From assembly GCF_001680005.1 (NCBI RefSeq), contig NC_033567.1, forward strand, positions 4,464,001 through 4,528,000: a stretch of 64,000 nt of DNA, read 5' to 3'. Numbering within the stretch: position 1 is the first letter of the stretch; the number at the start of each line of letters is the position of its first letter. Of the stretch, positions 33,480 to 47,100 are shown piece after piece. Source of the DNA: Plasmodium coatneyi (taxonomy: Eukaryota; Apicomplexa; Aconoidasida; Haemosporida; Plasmodiidae). A model generated the notes under the pieces. The model was not told the origin of the DNA. It made no database searches and saw nothing but the letters and a program-made list of their open reading frames with translations. The position numbers and the translations under genes were made by a program.

Positions 33480-34489
33480 TCAATTTTGCAATCGCGCGGA
33501 AGCGGTTAGCCAGGATAACCTGAATTTGCGAATTCGCTTTTTTTCATTATCGAGGTACTCCTTCAGGTATATCTGTTTTTCTACCCCAGATTCATCTTCA
33601 TATTTGTCTCCAAAAATTTCCTGGACTTCCAAGTCCATCTTTTCTCGACCAAAACGCACATACAGGATTTGCAGAGTTTTCTCCACAGTTATGTACCCAT
33701 TCATTTCGTAGTCGAACATGAAAAACTGAATTATGTTGTATAGGTCACTCGGTATTTGCTTCTTTTTGTCGTTTACGCAACGCAAGTATAGAAAATAAAT
33801 TTCATCATAGTCTAGACAGTTGTCCATGTTGTCATCGAATTCCCATATCATTCTTTCGACTTCGCTCTGGCGGAAAGTGGGGATGGGGGGGAAATTCTTT
33901 TTTATCGGCTTATTCGCTCATTTTTGTCTGCCTATTCGTTCATTTTTATTGGCTTATTCGTTCATTTTTGTCTGGCTATTTTTTTCTCCCTCCTTAATTT
34001 CATTAAAGAGACACATCATTGCGTTTCCCCTTAGGGTAATCTACAGTTGGCGAGTTACACTACGCCGATTGGCAAAAGTCATAACGTTCGCATGCTCAAC
34101 AGGGGGAGGGCACTACAAACTCTCATTCGCCCACATCTTTTGCATCATTTTGTATGAGGTTGCAGAAGCGAAATGCCTAAAATGGATGTACTAAAGAATG
34201 AGTAACTCATTTGAACGCAAAATGGAGCAGCGGGAGGAAGCATAACCTTGGAAATCTTGTAATTATATTTATGCAAAATGTCATGCAGATTGCAAACGGA
34301 AATTTTTCCTGTATTGTCCTTGTCCATCATCTTAAAAACTCTCTGTAAATTTTTTTTTTCCGTGTTCGAAATTTTTTTCAAATTTTTAATGTCTAATGGT
34401 GCTATAAATCCATTTCCACAAATATAAAAATTGGGATTCTTTTCACTATTTAATTTTTCGATAACGGGTATGTACGGGTTGTCGTTCAT
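33480..34489 (-). CDS. EF-hand calcium-binding protein, possibly axonemal
   Basis: Two exons, 34489..34247 and 33866..33480, phase 0, 209 residues. Exon 1 ends with a first EF-hand loop, DKDNTGKISVCN (residues about 57-68), in which the last acidic position is Asn. Exon 2 carries DDNMDNCLDYDE, with Asp/Asn/Asp at positions 1, 3, 5 and Glu at 12, likely functional. DYEMNGYITVEK is the third loop, with normal spacing but position 3 replaced by Glu. The C-terminus is a charged helix (KKRIRKFRLSW). Calmodulin/centrin-like organisation. It is divergent from the HYDIN gene with 675 bases between start codons, which suggests co-expression in male gametocytes; this is inference. Confidence 0.85.
33907..33985 (-). 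repeat. imperfect ~22-nt minisatellite in the EF-hand intron
   Basis: On the plus strand, GGCTTATTCG-(C/T)TCATTTTTGTCT-like units begin at 33907, 33930 and 33951, with a partial fourth copy at 33974. Units differ by one to four bases. It lies inside the 380-base intron. Confidence 0.8.
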
Positions 34490-34713
34490 TTTGTTGGCTC
34501 TATTTGCTTTTTTTTGTAATTGCTTCTTAACTATTCTGGAGGATTTTCAATTTTGTTAAACTCGTTATTGAGTACCACGTGGTGAGTAGCATTCCTTCGA
34601 TGACAATGCCCAATTTTTGGGAGGAAAAATATTTTCCATACTTTTCAAGTGTGCAAAAAAAAAAAAAAAAAATGATAAGGAAAAGGGGAAATAAATCATG
34701 CTACTTAAATGGA

Positions 34714-34746
<33 letters not shown>

Positions 34747-35164
34747 AGGGACCGAACCGCGAAAGAGAGAAATGTTAAAACATTTATTTAGGAAGAAAAA
34801 ATGCATTTCAGCACTTGCGGAGTTACCGTATCGTAGGGGGAAAATACCAATGAAATGTTTCTACAAAGATAAAATTCGCATTTTTTCCCTTTTTATGCAT
34901 CTTCAAAATTGTCATTTTTTTCCATTTTTTATTTCGTTACACATGTCTAACTGCATGAGAAGCATCAAAAAAAGGGACCTACTTATACACATGACCTACG
35001 TGAAGCGAATTAAATAGCATGCACATGAAATAAAAATGTTCCCACAGAATGCACCGTCATGTTGAAAGCATAATGGCATAGCGCAAGACTGATTGATAAA
35101 GCGCAGTGTGCCCTAATGTGACATTTGCTCACCTCCTTTTCTCCCTCTTTTAAACGATTTCGAA
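34490..35164. promoter_or_regulatory. shared upstream region of the EF-hand (-) and HYDIN-like (+) genes
   Basis: Divergent intergenic region of 675 bases containing a run of 31 adenines (34715-34745) and a second of 18 near 34656. No coding exon is supported. It should contain both promoters. Confidence 0.5.
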
Positions 35165-38100
35165 ATGGAAGAAGTCAACACCAGCGGAAACAAGGAAAAA
35201 AATGCTAAATGTGACGAGGAAGAAAGGGGGAGGTCCCCCTTTTTGAGGCCCGCCTACTTTGTCCACAATAGAGAAAAGGCTTTAAAAGAATTTATCAGGA
35301 AAAAAAATGAGAACATGACAAAAAAGGGCATCTTAAAGGATAACATTTCTTGCAATTATTTCCAGATCACTCCAGACATCGTTACCTTCACTTCTTATGC
35401 CCCCTTCAAGAAATACGAAAGGGTGGTAACGTTAAAGTAATTTGCTCTTTCGCCGTTGTAAAGAAAGGACAATAAATTGCACAGCGAGGGTGTCCAATAA
35501 CATTTTGCATGTCTGCGCATATTCGGAGAATTCGCATGAAGTGTGCCGAAAAACAGTTAGCAAAATGTAAGTCCCTTTATGATGGTAATATTTTTGCAAA
35601 AATTTTTTTCTTAAAAATTAATTCCTGTAGAAATATCGACGCCAACGCGAGGAACCTCAAGTTCGAGTTACGAGAAAATGATGTCTTCAAAGTGAAGTAC
35701 ATTTCGGATGTCAAAAAGAAGGTAAACCCTTTAAATAATTCCCATGTGCAGCATGTAAATTTTTTTTTTTTTTTCTGAATAACTGCCTTTTATTTGCATT
35801 ATCATGACCATTACTTCATTTTTGTAGGTTGCCCCCGGCATGCTATTTACCTTCAAGGTTGGCACTTTACGCAGCGTAGTGACCTTTTTTATGTTTGCGA
35901 ATAGAAGGGCAGTCTTCAGAATTACACGTTGTGAAGATGAGACTTTTACAAAATAGAGGGGAGAAGCGAAACTCTTCCGAGCATATGAACCTATCGAGTA
36001 ACAATTAAAAGGTTCCGTTGAAAGTACTTTTCGATAATGCAACCATTTCTTCTCACTTTAGGTGGAATTTTACCCGCAGTCGTGTGAAAACTACGAATAT
36101 GACCTGGAGATTCAGACAGAGGTACACAAGGCGTGTACAGCAGAACTGGGCTGCATCATTTTTGCCAGTAAAAAGGAAGGCACCTCCATAGTTGGACCAT
36201 CCCCTTCTTTTTTTTTTCTTTACCCCGTAAAAACTGCACAAGCGCTCATTTCGGTCGATAAAAACTCCCTTCTACATTACAGGGTAAATCCTTTAGATTG
36301 CCTATCCGATGCATGAACGATGAAATAATTTTGGATGTGCAAGACGAGATAAAGATGAATGAAACTCCGATTTATATGAAAAGCGAAAAAAGCATAACGA
36401 TAAAAAATATTGGGAAATATGAAAATAAATTTCAAATCAGCTTAACACCTCCCTTTTATGTTAATTCTTCTATCCATGTGCTGAAGGAGGGGGAGATGAT
36501 AGAAGTTAGAATTTTACCTTTAAAATGGCGACAGGGGGACACGAACCTTCTTAGCTTATATGCGCAAAGTGACGCGCTTCCTTTTGTCCTTTTGAATGGG
36601 GCCCACTCCTTTTTGTGGGTACAGATACATACCAACACATGGGCGCATACTCTTTTGCACAACTGCAGACGAAGATCACGTTCCTCCCTGTCCAGAAAAG
36701 AACTTACGAGGACTACATGATAATAAATTACGAAAATGTAATGCGCACATTAAAATAGAGCCTATCTATTTTGCAGAAAAGAATAAGCCAAAATGTGCAA
36801 TGTTCTAAAAAAAAAAAAAAAAATTTTAATTTGTTAGGGAATAAGGACCCACACCAAAATACGAGGAGAAGGAATTGTGGCCGAGGTTTTAATAAAAGAT
36901 AAGGATCTCACTGCTGACGACGTGTACATTAACAAACCGAAAGAAATAAATATCGCCATTAAAAATTTATCCTTCTTTTTGCTAACATATAATATAACAA
37001 AGTATCATGTGTACGAGTGTAAATATGTAAGTGCAAGCAGCCGGGCGGAGCATTCCGCGCGCAGGAATTACTACATAAAAAATATATATATATATATATG
37101 TCCATATATATATTAAAATAATTTCCGTTCCGCAAGGGCAGACGCAATTAGTCATTCCCATTTTTATGCATCTCAGGATGACCCTTCATCGGATATAAAA
37201 GATGTGACATTCGACGAGGGGGATAAAATAATCCAAAAGACGTTCATTCGGGACAGCGAATTGTTGGACGAGAATATTGTAGAAAATGCCCTATACAAAA
37301 ATGAGGAATCCTTCCAGGGGGATGGCGGAAGCGGAATCACGAGTATCGATAACAGCAGTGATGATATAAACAGTGTCCATAGCAGCGGTGATGACGACAG
37401 TTGGGGAACAAGCCCCACTGGAGATGACCTATCCGACGGGGAACCCCCAAAGGAGCGCAAACTACACGACGAAAATAATGACACATTTGATTGGGAACCT
37501 TCTGATAGGTCACTCCTATCACATTATGATGAGCCAAAAAAGGGTAAAAGAAAAAAAAAATTAATCATAGACATATCCCCGAAATGCAAGAAACTGTACA
37601 GCGACACAAACACCACCATCACTGTTGCACTATGTCCCCAGTTTGCCTCATTTTACAAAATAGTAATATTCTTATTTATAAGAGGATACAAGAAGGAAGA
37701 AAAAATAGTAGTGTACTTCAAAAGTATAGCACCCGAAATTGTCATAAAAAAGGGGATCCACAAAATTGATAACATTCTTATTAACACATGCAAAAGGCTA
37801 TCCTTCGAACTGGTGAACAACACTCCCTTTGATGTTCCCATGAAGGTAGAAAAAGTAGAGGATAATTATAACGAATTTGAAGTTGCAAGAAGAAAGTTTG
37901 TTTTACTGAAAAATTCTACGCACTCCCTCGAAATGGTATACATGCCAAAGGCGAATGGTGCATCAGAGAAGACATTCATAATTCATCAGAAGTATACAAA
38001 TGTGAAAAGAAAATTACAGGTAGTGAGTACGTGCAATTTTCCGCAAGTCCTATTAGACGTAGAAGAAATAACCTTTAATCAAGTGTCACACAGCTTTGAG

Positions 38101-41100
38101 TACAAAAAAACAATTACCATTGTTAACAAATCAGAGTTGACTCTTCATTACGGATTTAATATTCCTAACGAATTGAAAGATGAAGTAAAAATTGAAAAAA
38201 ATTATAACAAATTAGACAAATTTGGGGAAGAAAAAATCGTCTTATCATTTTGCCCTAAGCAAATAAAAGCATACATGACGTTTTTAGAACTTTATCTAAG
38301 TGAACTTAAAACTTATAAAAAGAGCCTACCTTTTCGTGCCATCTGTTCCAAGCCGAAGGTCTTGTGTGAACCCGTTTTTCTGAATATAGAACCTATGATT
38401 ATAGATAAAATGTACAGCGAACAAATTAACCTGATTAACAAGTCGGAAGACACGGATGTGAAATATGAATTATTTGTGGACGAAGAGATCTCCAACATAT
38501 GCGATTTGCACATTTCTCACCAAGATGGAGTGATCAGAAGAAACCATGTCCAAAGTGTCAACATTAGTATAACGAGCAAAATTATAGGGTACATCCTCAT
38601 CGTGGTTAAGGTTAAAATATCTGGATGTGAAGATCTTCTCTTTTTTAATATTAAGGCTTACTGCACTTGTCCCACCGTAAAAATTATTCCTAGTATAATT
38701 GACTTTGAAAAATGCAACTGTTTAGATGTAAAGGAAAAAGTCATAGAAATAAAAAATGAAAGTCCGATTAATACCTTTATCAGCTTGTCCAACGAGCTAC
38801 CTGTCTTCAGCTTTTCGAAAAATAACTTCTATATAGAACCACACGAATCCGTTTTTGTTCCTGTCTGTGCTGAGTGCTTAGACACAGCGGCGTACACGGA
38901 TACGCTCCGGGTGAACGTTCATCGGAAGGAGGATATTTTGGTTCCCCTGAAGGCACAGGTGAGTGTTTCTGCGCTCCGATTGGGGGTGCATGTTACGTGA
39001 CCGCCATTGGGTGATCATCATAAAATGCAACCGACAAGCTGTCAAGCGGTCGAGCCGGCAAACTGCCATATGGCCATATGGCAATACCGCTTCACCCCTT
39101 CTTGCAGGGAGTCGGATCGCCCATCCTGGTTAACCAAAGTGGCATAAACTTTGAAGTCACTCATACGAGCAAAAAATACATCCGCGAACTGATCATCTCC
39201 AACAGAGGGACAAGCGAAAGAAGCGTATACTTTCTCTTCGAATCCGAAAAGAAAAGAAAGAAAAAAAATGAAAACCCTGAAATATTTGGCGTGACCCCAA
39301 GGAACGTGTCCATAAAAGGGGGCAGCGAAGTGGTGTGTATTGTAAGCGCGCTCAACTGCAAAGAGGAGAAATGCGAGGATATTCTCTACGTGCATGAAGA
39401 TACAATCGGTAAGAAGAAAGTGTGTGCTAGTTTTAAAAAAATAAAAATAGAAGCTTCGTTTGTTCACCCGGAGATCGAAATATGCAACATTGCGGATTTT
39501 GTTTATGACTTTAATGAGCAAGGGGGAGTGGAAAAAGATGACGACTTGGAGGACTACCCCACGGAGGAGTGCCAAAACTGTGTAGACGAAAGAGGAGGAT
39601 GCAGACCAAATCAGCGTGTTATCCATTCGAAAAACATGAACAGACTAATGCACGAAGTCGAAATGAAGAATCTGCGAAATGCAAATGTAAAGTTCAGCTT
39701 GTCCACTAAGTTGCCCTTTTCTGTGGAGCAGGAAGTAATAGAACTAAGACCAATGGAAAAGAAAAAAAACCGAATCTTTTTTGACGTGGATTTTATGAAT
39801 AACAAAATTAGTAACACTTATCAAGATCATCTGATCGTCCACTTTGTAGAAAATGGAAGAAGACAAAAATATGAATTGCTTGGAAAGACGATATATCCCA
39901 ATATTGTGATGAATAAAAGTTCTGTAGACTTTCAGTACATTTTAAAAAATTTATTTGCCCAAGAAACAGTGGAAATAAAAAATGTGTGCAATTTTAAGGT
40001 ATACTTCCAGTGGTTTTTTGAAGAAAATAATATGTATGAAAACTTTAATCAAGTTTTTAATATAATTCCCCATAGAGGTTTTTTACTGCCTTACGAAAAA
40101 AAACAAATAACGCTTACTTATAACAGTATAAATGAAAACTATTACAATGTTAATGTTTTGTGTCAAATTAAGAATGGCCCCATTTATCCTCTCAAATTGA
40201 TAGGTGGATATTCAGACATTAAATATAGCATAAACAAGAGGGAGCTGAATTATGATATACACTATAAATCCGTAGGGGAAGATTTGCTAACCATCCAAAA
40301 CACAGGGAAAATTAAACTTTTCGTTGAAATTGTTTATAATGTAAAATTTCCTTCTCTACTGTATACAAATGTGAATAATTTTTTTATTGAACCGCAGAAC
40401 AGTAAGGACATTATTTTTTACTTCATACCTGGTTTTCCGCAAAATGTGACGGAGACCATTTTGCTTAAAATTTGCAATTTTGAGGAAATTAAAGTGACTT
40501 TACGTTCCAAAGACAGATCGAATGTGTTGCTTCTGACTGTTCATGATGTTGCGGATGGATGTGTTGATAAGAAAAATGGAGAACTAGCGGAGGAAGTGTA
40601 CCCGCAAGAATGTGGACCAAACGGGGAAATAAAAAATGGGGGGAGGAAAATAAGCGAATTTGACCACATAGACAGCTTGATAGAAAAAGCCCTTTTACCT
40701 GATAACGAGAATTCCCATTATGAAAATCAGAGAAAGGGGCTGATCCAAAGGCTCAAAAGGAGGTACTCGGGGGTATTCCTTTCCCTCGGTAGGCATATCG
40801 AAGAAATATTGGCCCTTTATCACGACCGCGTGGGAGGAGCTAGCGCTCAAGGGGCACACACAGAGAGGAATGACGAACGGATGGGAATAATTGGTGACGA
40901 GGATGGGTTGAACGAATCGGGTGAAGTTCACGGGGCGAACCAAATGGACAACTTATCCGGCGGCTCAAGTAAAAAAATTGACTCGTCCGAAGGGTCCAAG
41001 CGAAAGTACAACCTTATAGGCATCTTAAAAAGCTACTGTGCGAAAAACAGCGGTCTTTGTGGTATCTTTTCCGATTTGCTGAAATGTTTCATTTTGAACC

Positions 41101-44100
41101 AAAAGGATGACAAGTACATTTTGGGGAGCTTTTCAAAGTTGAAGAAGTTAGGTAATCATTTTTTGCAGCTTTGATAATGCGTGAGATAGGGGTGTTGTTA
41201 TGTTCACGCCGCAATGCATTGCAATGTTCTAAAGAGTGGTGTGAAGTCTACATCCTTTGTCACGTGTGTAACATGTACAGTTTGTATAGCTTGGCGCAAT
41301 GTGGTTAGCTTATGCCCCTTTTTTCCATATTCCCCGTAGCCAACTTCGAGAAGCTGTCCTGCCACGGTTATGTGAGTAATGAGTACATCCTAAGATACCT
41401 GAAGCGAGTAATTTTAGAAAACAACAGCGAGCTGCAACGGGTCTGCATAAACATGGGCAATGTAACGATTAAGGAAAAGAAGGAGGGAGTAATTACGCTC
41501 AGAAATTTAAGTAGAGAAAAAGTAAAATTAAATTACCATCTGACCAATCCAGAAATGAAGGACATAATAACATTATCATGCGAACATAAGGAAGTAGATA
41601 AGGACAATTCCATCGACTTGAAAATTATAATAGATAATAAGTGTGCAAGCGAAAAATTATTTTCAGAACAAATGTTCATATGCATGAGTGACAAGAATTA
41701 CTATACGGTGGATATAAAATTTAATTACATCATCCCCGATCTCCATCTATATTATAGACAAATTCATTTTGAAAAAGTGGAAGTGAAAAAGTGTCTATGC
41801 AAAACGAACCGATTGATAAATACCAAAAATGTGAATGTAAAATTTAAAGTGAAAAATATTATTTTCTACAATAAAAAGTTAGAATATAATCACTTAAAGA
41901 GAAAGGCCCAAATTTTTATAATACCCAGTAAGGGGATCATTAAGAGTAACTCCTTTTTGGACATTCGCATATTCTTCGAACCTTCGGATGTTTATAAAAA
42001 CGCCAAAATAAATATCGAGCTGTTTATTTATCATTCGAATCTTACGAAAACCATGGACGTTTATCTGAACAGCGTTAGAGATCACGTGCAGGCTGACCCG
42101 TCTGACATTATTGTGAAGCCGCTCCTCCTCAACAGTGGGAACGTCCACCACAAAATGAAAATTACCAACTTTAATAACTATTCCAAGTATCTGTTTATTT
42201 ACAACTTGGATAACTACTATAAGTACTTTCAAAGCTTCCTATATGATCTCCTATCCATTTATTCACATATATACATTGAAAAGAACGACGAAGTTGATTT
42301 TTTTTATAGTAATTTGATGCACTACTTGGTGGGTGTGTACAGAAGGCAGTTAGATCGAATAAGAAATTGCGACAAAGGGGGGAATAACCTTCTGAACGGT
42401 GACTTAAATAGTTATCTCACACAGAGCTGGCATAGTAGCGAAAACCAGGAGGGAGCAACACACGAAGAGAAGGGTGTCAAACTGGATGATGAGAACAAAA
42501 TAGGGGAAAGAGACCCAATACATGTAAAAGACCAACTCGTAAAGGATCAACCTGCAAAGGATCAACCTGTAAAGGACCAAAAAGGAAGTAAACCTGCAGA
42601 ATCACAGTGCAAAGAGAAAAAGGGAAAAAACAAATCAAAGAAGAGAAACGAAAAGGAAGGACAAAAAGAGAATGACAAAACAGATGAAATAACAAACAAG
42701 AAGGAAAAACTGAATGACATACTAGCCGATTGTATACCTCCAAAAAAGGATGGTCCAGACGGAACAGTAGGTACAGTCCCGAATGACCAACAAAGGAATA
42801 TCAAAATTTTAGAAAATAAAATTGCCATTTTGGAGGAACTTATACAGAAGAACGAAAGGAAGTACAATTACTTTGAAGAATATTTAAAAATAATAAAAAT
42901 GAAAAAAAAAGTAAAACAAAATTTCCTGCTCATTTGTCCAAAATATGTGAATCATAGGGGGATTGGAAGGTACGTGGTGAATAATACCGTTCTGAATTTT
43001 TCTCCCCTAAGAAGAACAGAAACGGGTAGTAACCCTGAGTGTGATAACTTCCTAACGATTGGAGAAATAGTACGATGGTGTAACGAGATTAACGAGAAGG
43101 ACAACTACCCGTCCAGCGTGAAAAGGAACTTCATTCATTACATCATCCACGAGAGCAATATAAACCGGAATAGACATTCTACAAAAAAGCTAAGGACGTC
43201 TAACAGAGGAATGCACGAAAGTTTGGCGAACTCCACGAATGCAGCATATTGGGGGGTTTCTACAATTTCTGGGCATACGCATCAGAACAGCTTAGACTAC
43301 TACGTGAGTGAAGTGCTAAATGTGGGAGAGAAAAAGAGGGACCAAGAGCAAGCCGACGATGAAATAAACACGAACGACGGCATAAAAATTAATGAAGATA
43401 AAGATTCACACCTAATTTTAAAGGGAGATACGCCTCACGAGCGAGTAGGCATCCCAAATGAAGATGCACATGATGCAAAGGAAACAAAGGGGGATAACGT
43501 AAAAGAGTATAATTTTTCAAATGTGGGAAAAAATAAACTCAAAAAAATACCAAATTTAAGAAGCATAAAATCTAAGGTAGACAATAAGCATGCGATAAGT
43601 ATGCACAGGAAAAAAAACAACTGCAGGAATGACAACGGAAAAAACAACGATGGTGGTAGCTTCTTACCCCAGAAGGCATTCTTTAACAAGTACAACTTGA
43701 GACACAATTTAGATTACGTGAAACACTTTTTTCATTTTGCCCTCCTTAACGATGAGGAGTTTATGACTGACGTGAAATCATTTTTAAAATTAACCATGAC
43801 GGAACGGAAAAAAAACAAAGGAGAAAATTCTAGCAAAAAGAATAGCACCTTTGCAAATCTGCTTGAGATAATTCTGCAGAAAGTGCTACTCTCCCCATTG
43901 TACGTGAATGGAGTGGTGTTTTTCTTTAAAAAAAATGAATACATAAATTCGGAGTGTTTTTTCACCACATTTTTGAGGCTCACCTCGGATGAGAATAATC
44001 ATATAATTTATTTAAACCCGGTGGAAGGGTATGAGGAATTCTTTAACCCGTCTAGCGGGACGGACAGGAGGAAAGACGCGGAAAGCGAAGGGGGAAAAAG

Positions 44101-47100
44101 AAGCGACGCAAAGGAGAGCCCAACAACGGACGCACAAAGACTTAAATACTTTTATGAAAATATGACAAAAAAATACCAAGAAAAGATTGAACGGAAATTA
44201 AAAGAGAAAGAACAAATCGAAAAAATAATGGAGACATTAAACGGACACACCGATTGGGGCAAAGCTGAACTGGTACCACGCACTGAGGATGGTAGTGATA
44301 AAAAGAAGGGGGACACTGAAGTAGAGGGGAAAATGGCCAATTTAGAAGGTCAAACAGAAGAAGTAGGAGAATATTCTTCATCCGTTGAGCAAAAAGACGG
44401 AGATGAATTGCTAAGATGCCCTAAAAAAGGTGATCCATGGGTAGACACAAAGGAGGGCGATATGTTAAGCGAAAAGGGGCCAGGCATGAAAAAAGACGTA
44501 CAGTGTAGGGACGCGAATGTGTACAGCGCTGTGGAGAGGCTGTATGAAAAAATCGTAATTTGCAAAGAAAAAAAAATCCTGAATGAGAAAATAATTGGCC
44601 AACTGAGCACGCACTGTATTGAAAGAAATGCACAAGTGGATGAGCAAATTATAAAATATAATAAAAAGGTGAGCAAAATAAATAGCTACATGAAGAACAA
44701 CGACTATGTAGAATATGTGTCATTTTACAAAGAGTTAAAAATTGTATTGCGCAACTTATTGAGAGATCATTTAAAGAAGGGAACGGATGACGATTCGTCC
44801 AACTTGGCGTGCCACGATGTAGAGGATTCTCTCGCTTGTAACAAGCAAATGGGAGAAGCAACTGATAATGAGACAGCACAAATTGGGAAAGAAAAAAGAT
44901 GTAACATGTTCGTAAGAAGAATAAACATCCAACTTAGTGAAAACTTTGTGGAAAAAATATATCAGGAGGACGAGGAATTGAAAAAGGTAAATAGTGGAGT
45001 CATCGACGGGGCAGAGATAATGGGAGAGCAAACTGAAGAGGAGGAGATTGGAAAGGTCGCAGAAAGTTCCATCAAAGAAGTAGGGACAAACAAAATAAAT
45101 GACAAATTTGATTCGCAGCATGTTCAGAAGGAAAGCGGTGGAGGCAAAAACAGAAATGCCGTCAGAGAAAAAATGCCAAATGGAGATACAGCGGAACGTT
45201 GCAACCAAGCTGAGGAAAGCGTAAAAACCGTTGTTAACAGGAATGAAGAACTGGTCAGGTACTTAAAACAAAAATTTGTTCAAGTCAACTTCTTTTACTT
45301 TTTTATAAACGAAGAATTGTGCTTTAGAAAGAGGAATGTTCTGAAGGAATTTTCCAAAATGGTGCAGGAAAAATATAGAGACGTAAGAACATCGGCCTAC
45401 TTCTTTGACATCCCAAACTCGAAGACGTACGACGCCTTCAATATGCAGAGCTTCATTCAGATCAAGAAGAATTTGGAAAAATGCGAGTCCAACTTTTATG
45501 TTACCAATGAGAAGGAGCAAGCTGCGGTGGTGGCCCCGAAAGACGTGCGCGAAGAAGACAATGTGGAAAAAGAGGAAGAGCCAGGGGGTGAACTAGAAAA
45601 GGTAGATAAACTACATGATAGGGAAAAGCAACAAGCACAAATGGAGAACGAGTTACAGGGAGGCAAATCCAAAAAGAAGAAAAAGGATAGGAAAAAAGAC
45701 AACACAAAAGAAAAAGAAGCAAAGAAAGACAATGAAGAAAAGGAAAAGGACAAACTTGAGGACGCAGGAGATGAGTACAAAAGTGAGAAGAAGGAGAAGA
45801 GCAGGAAAAAGAAGAAGAAGAAGCGAAGTGCAAAGGAAGGCGAGGGTGAAAAGGAGAAGAAGATGGAGATTGATACGGAGGAAAAGGGGGAGACTCAACA
45901 AAAGGGGAAAGTACAGGAGGGGGACCTACTTGGTGATTCCCCCCAAAAGACGGAAAAGGACCATAAGGAAGGCGAAAAAGAACACATCAAAAGCAAAGAC
46001 CAAGTGGAGGAGAAGAAAAAGAAGGGAAGAAAAAAGGAAAAGGAAAAAAAAAAGGATACCAAAGAGAAGCTAGACGAAAGCAAGTACAAAAAGGGCGGTG
46101 AAGTGCCGGAACATAGAAACGACCTCGACAATAAGGGAGAAAAGAGCGAGAAGAAAAGCGAAGAAGGAAAGGAACCCCCCAACAAAAACGCAACCAACGA
46201 TAGTGATGCGAACAAGCTGTACCTTTACGGCGGAAAGGAACTTACGGAGGAGGCTTACTTTGAAGAATTGGAAAAAAAAAAGTATGAAATAAAGGATGAA
46301 TATGACCACATTTTCTATAACATTCGCAACGCACGTGCAGCAGGTGAAGCGGGAGAAAGTGAAAAAAAAAAAGACCATTACGTGATTGAGTTTTTAGAAG
46401 TAGACCAATCCTACGATAAGAGGGACGAAATTCGATACAGAAATATAACCCATGTAATGTTGCAAAAGAATACATCCACCGAAATAAATGTAAAAATTAA
46501 CACCTGCAAAATAGTGAACATAAAAAAAAGAATATGCTTAATAGACCTCCTTGGGAACTACTTTTATTTAAATCTGCTTGTGGTGATTGATAAGCCTAGG
46601 ATTTACTCCAATCCGTATTTCATATTTAGCAACAGCGTTGTTATGTGTGCCCCCCGAAGTAACTGCTTTGTTTTGTGCAAAAGGTTGTACAATTTTGACC
46701 GGGTATTGATCGGAAGAAATGTCCACTCATTTAATCATATCATCCAGGGAGAGTTAAAAGAAGAGTGTGAAGAGCACCTCCTAAATTATTTAAAAATATT
46801 TACAGATATCAATTCGCCCAAATTTAAAGGAGCAAAAATGAGAGGGAAAAACATTACCCCCATTTTGAGCAACTCAAGTAGCAACGAAAAGGATAAGTAT
46901 AAATCGAACAACTCAAATAAGATGATGAAAAATAATGAAATTTCTAAACATTTGTATAAGCACATGCAAGTTTTAAATTTATTTAACACCTCTCCCTTCG
47001 ATTGCTTTGTCGAAGTTTCTTTTGACAATGTGCCCTGTAGCAATGACAAAAATTACCAGGCGAATGAACTTAACAGTGCCGATAATTTCATAAGCCATAA

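Noticed and set aside
35438..35760. Frame 35509-35778 as a separate gene
   Set aside because: Only its second half (35631-35721) is coding, as exon 2 of the HYDIN-like gene; the rest is intron.
45495..46475. Several long minus-strand frames (60-110 codons) opposite the HYDIN Lys/Glu-rich insert; the same at 53462-53944
   Set aside because: They are mirror images of purine-rich AAG/GAA codons, giving Phe/Leu/Ser-rich translations; the plus-strand frame is continuous and has domain support.
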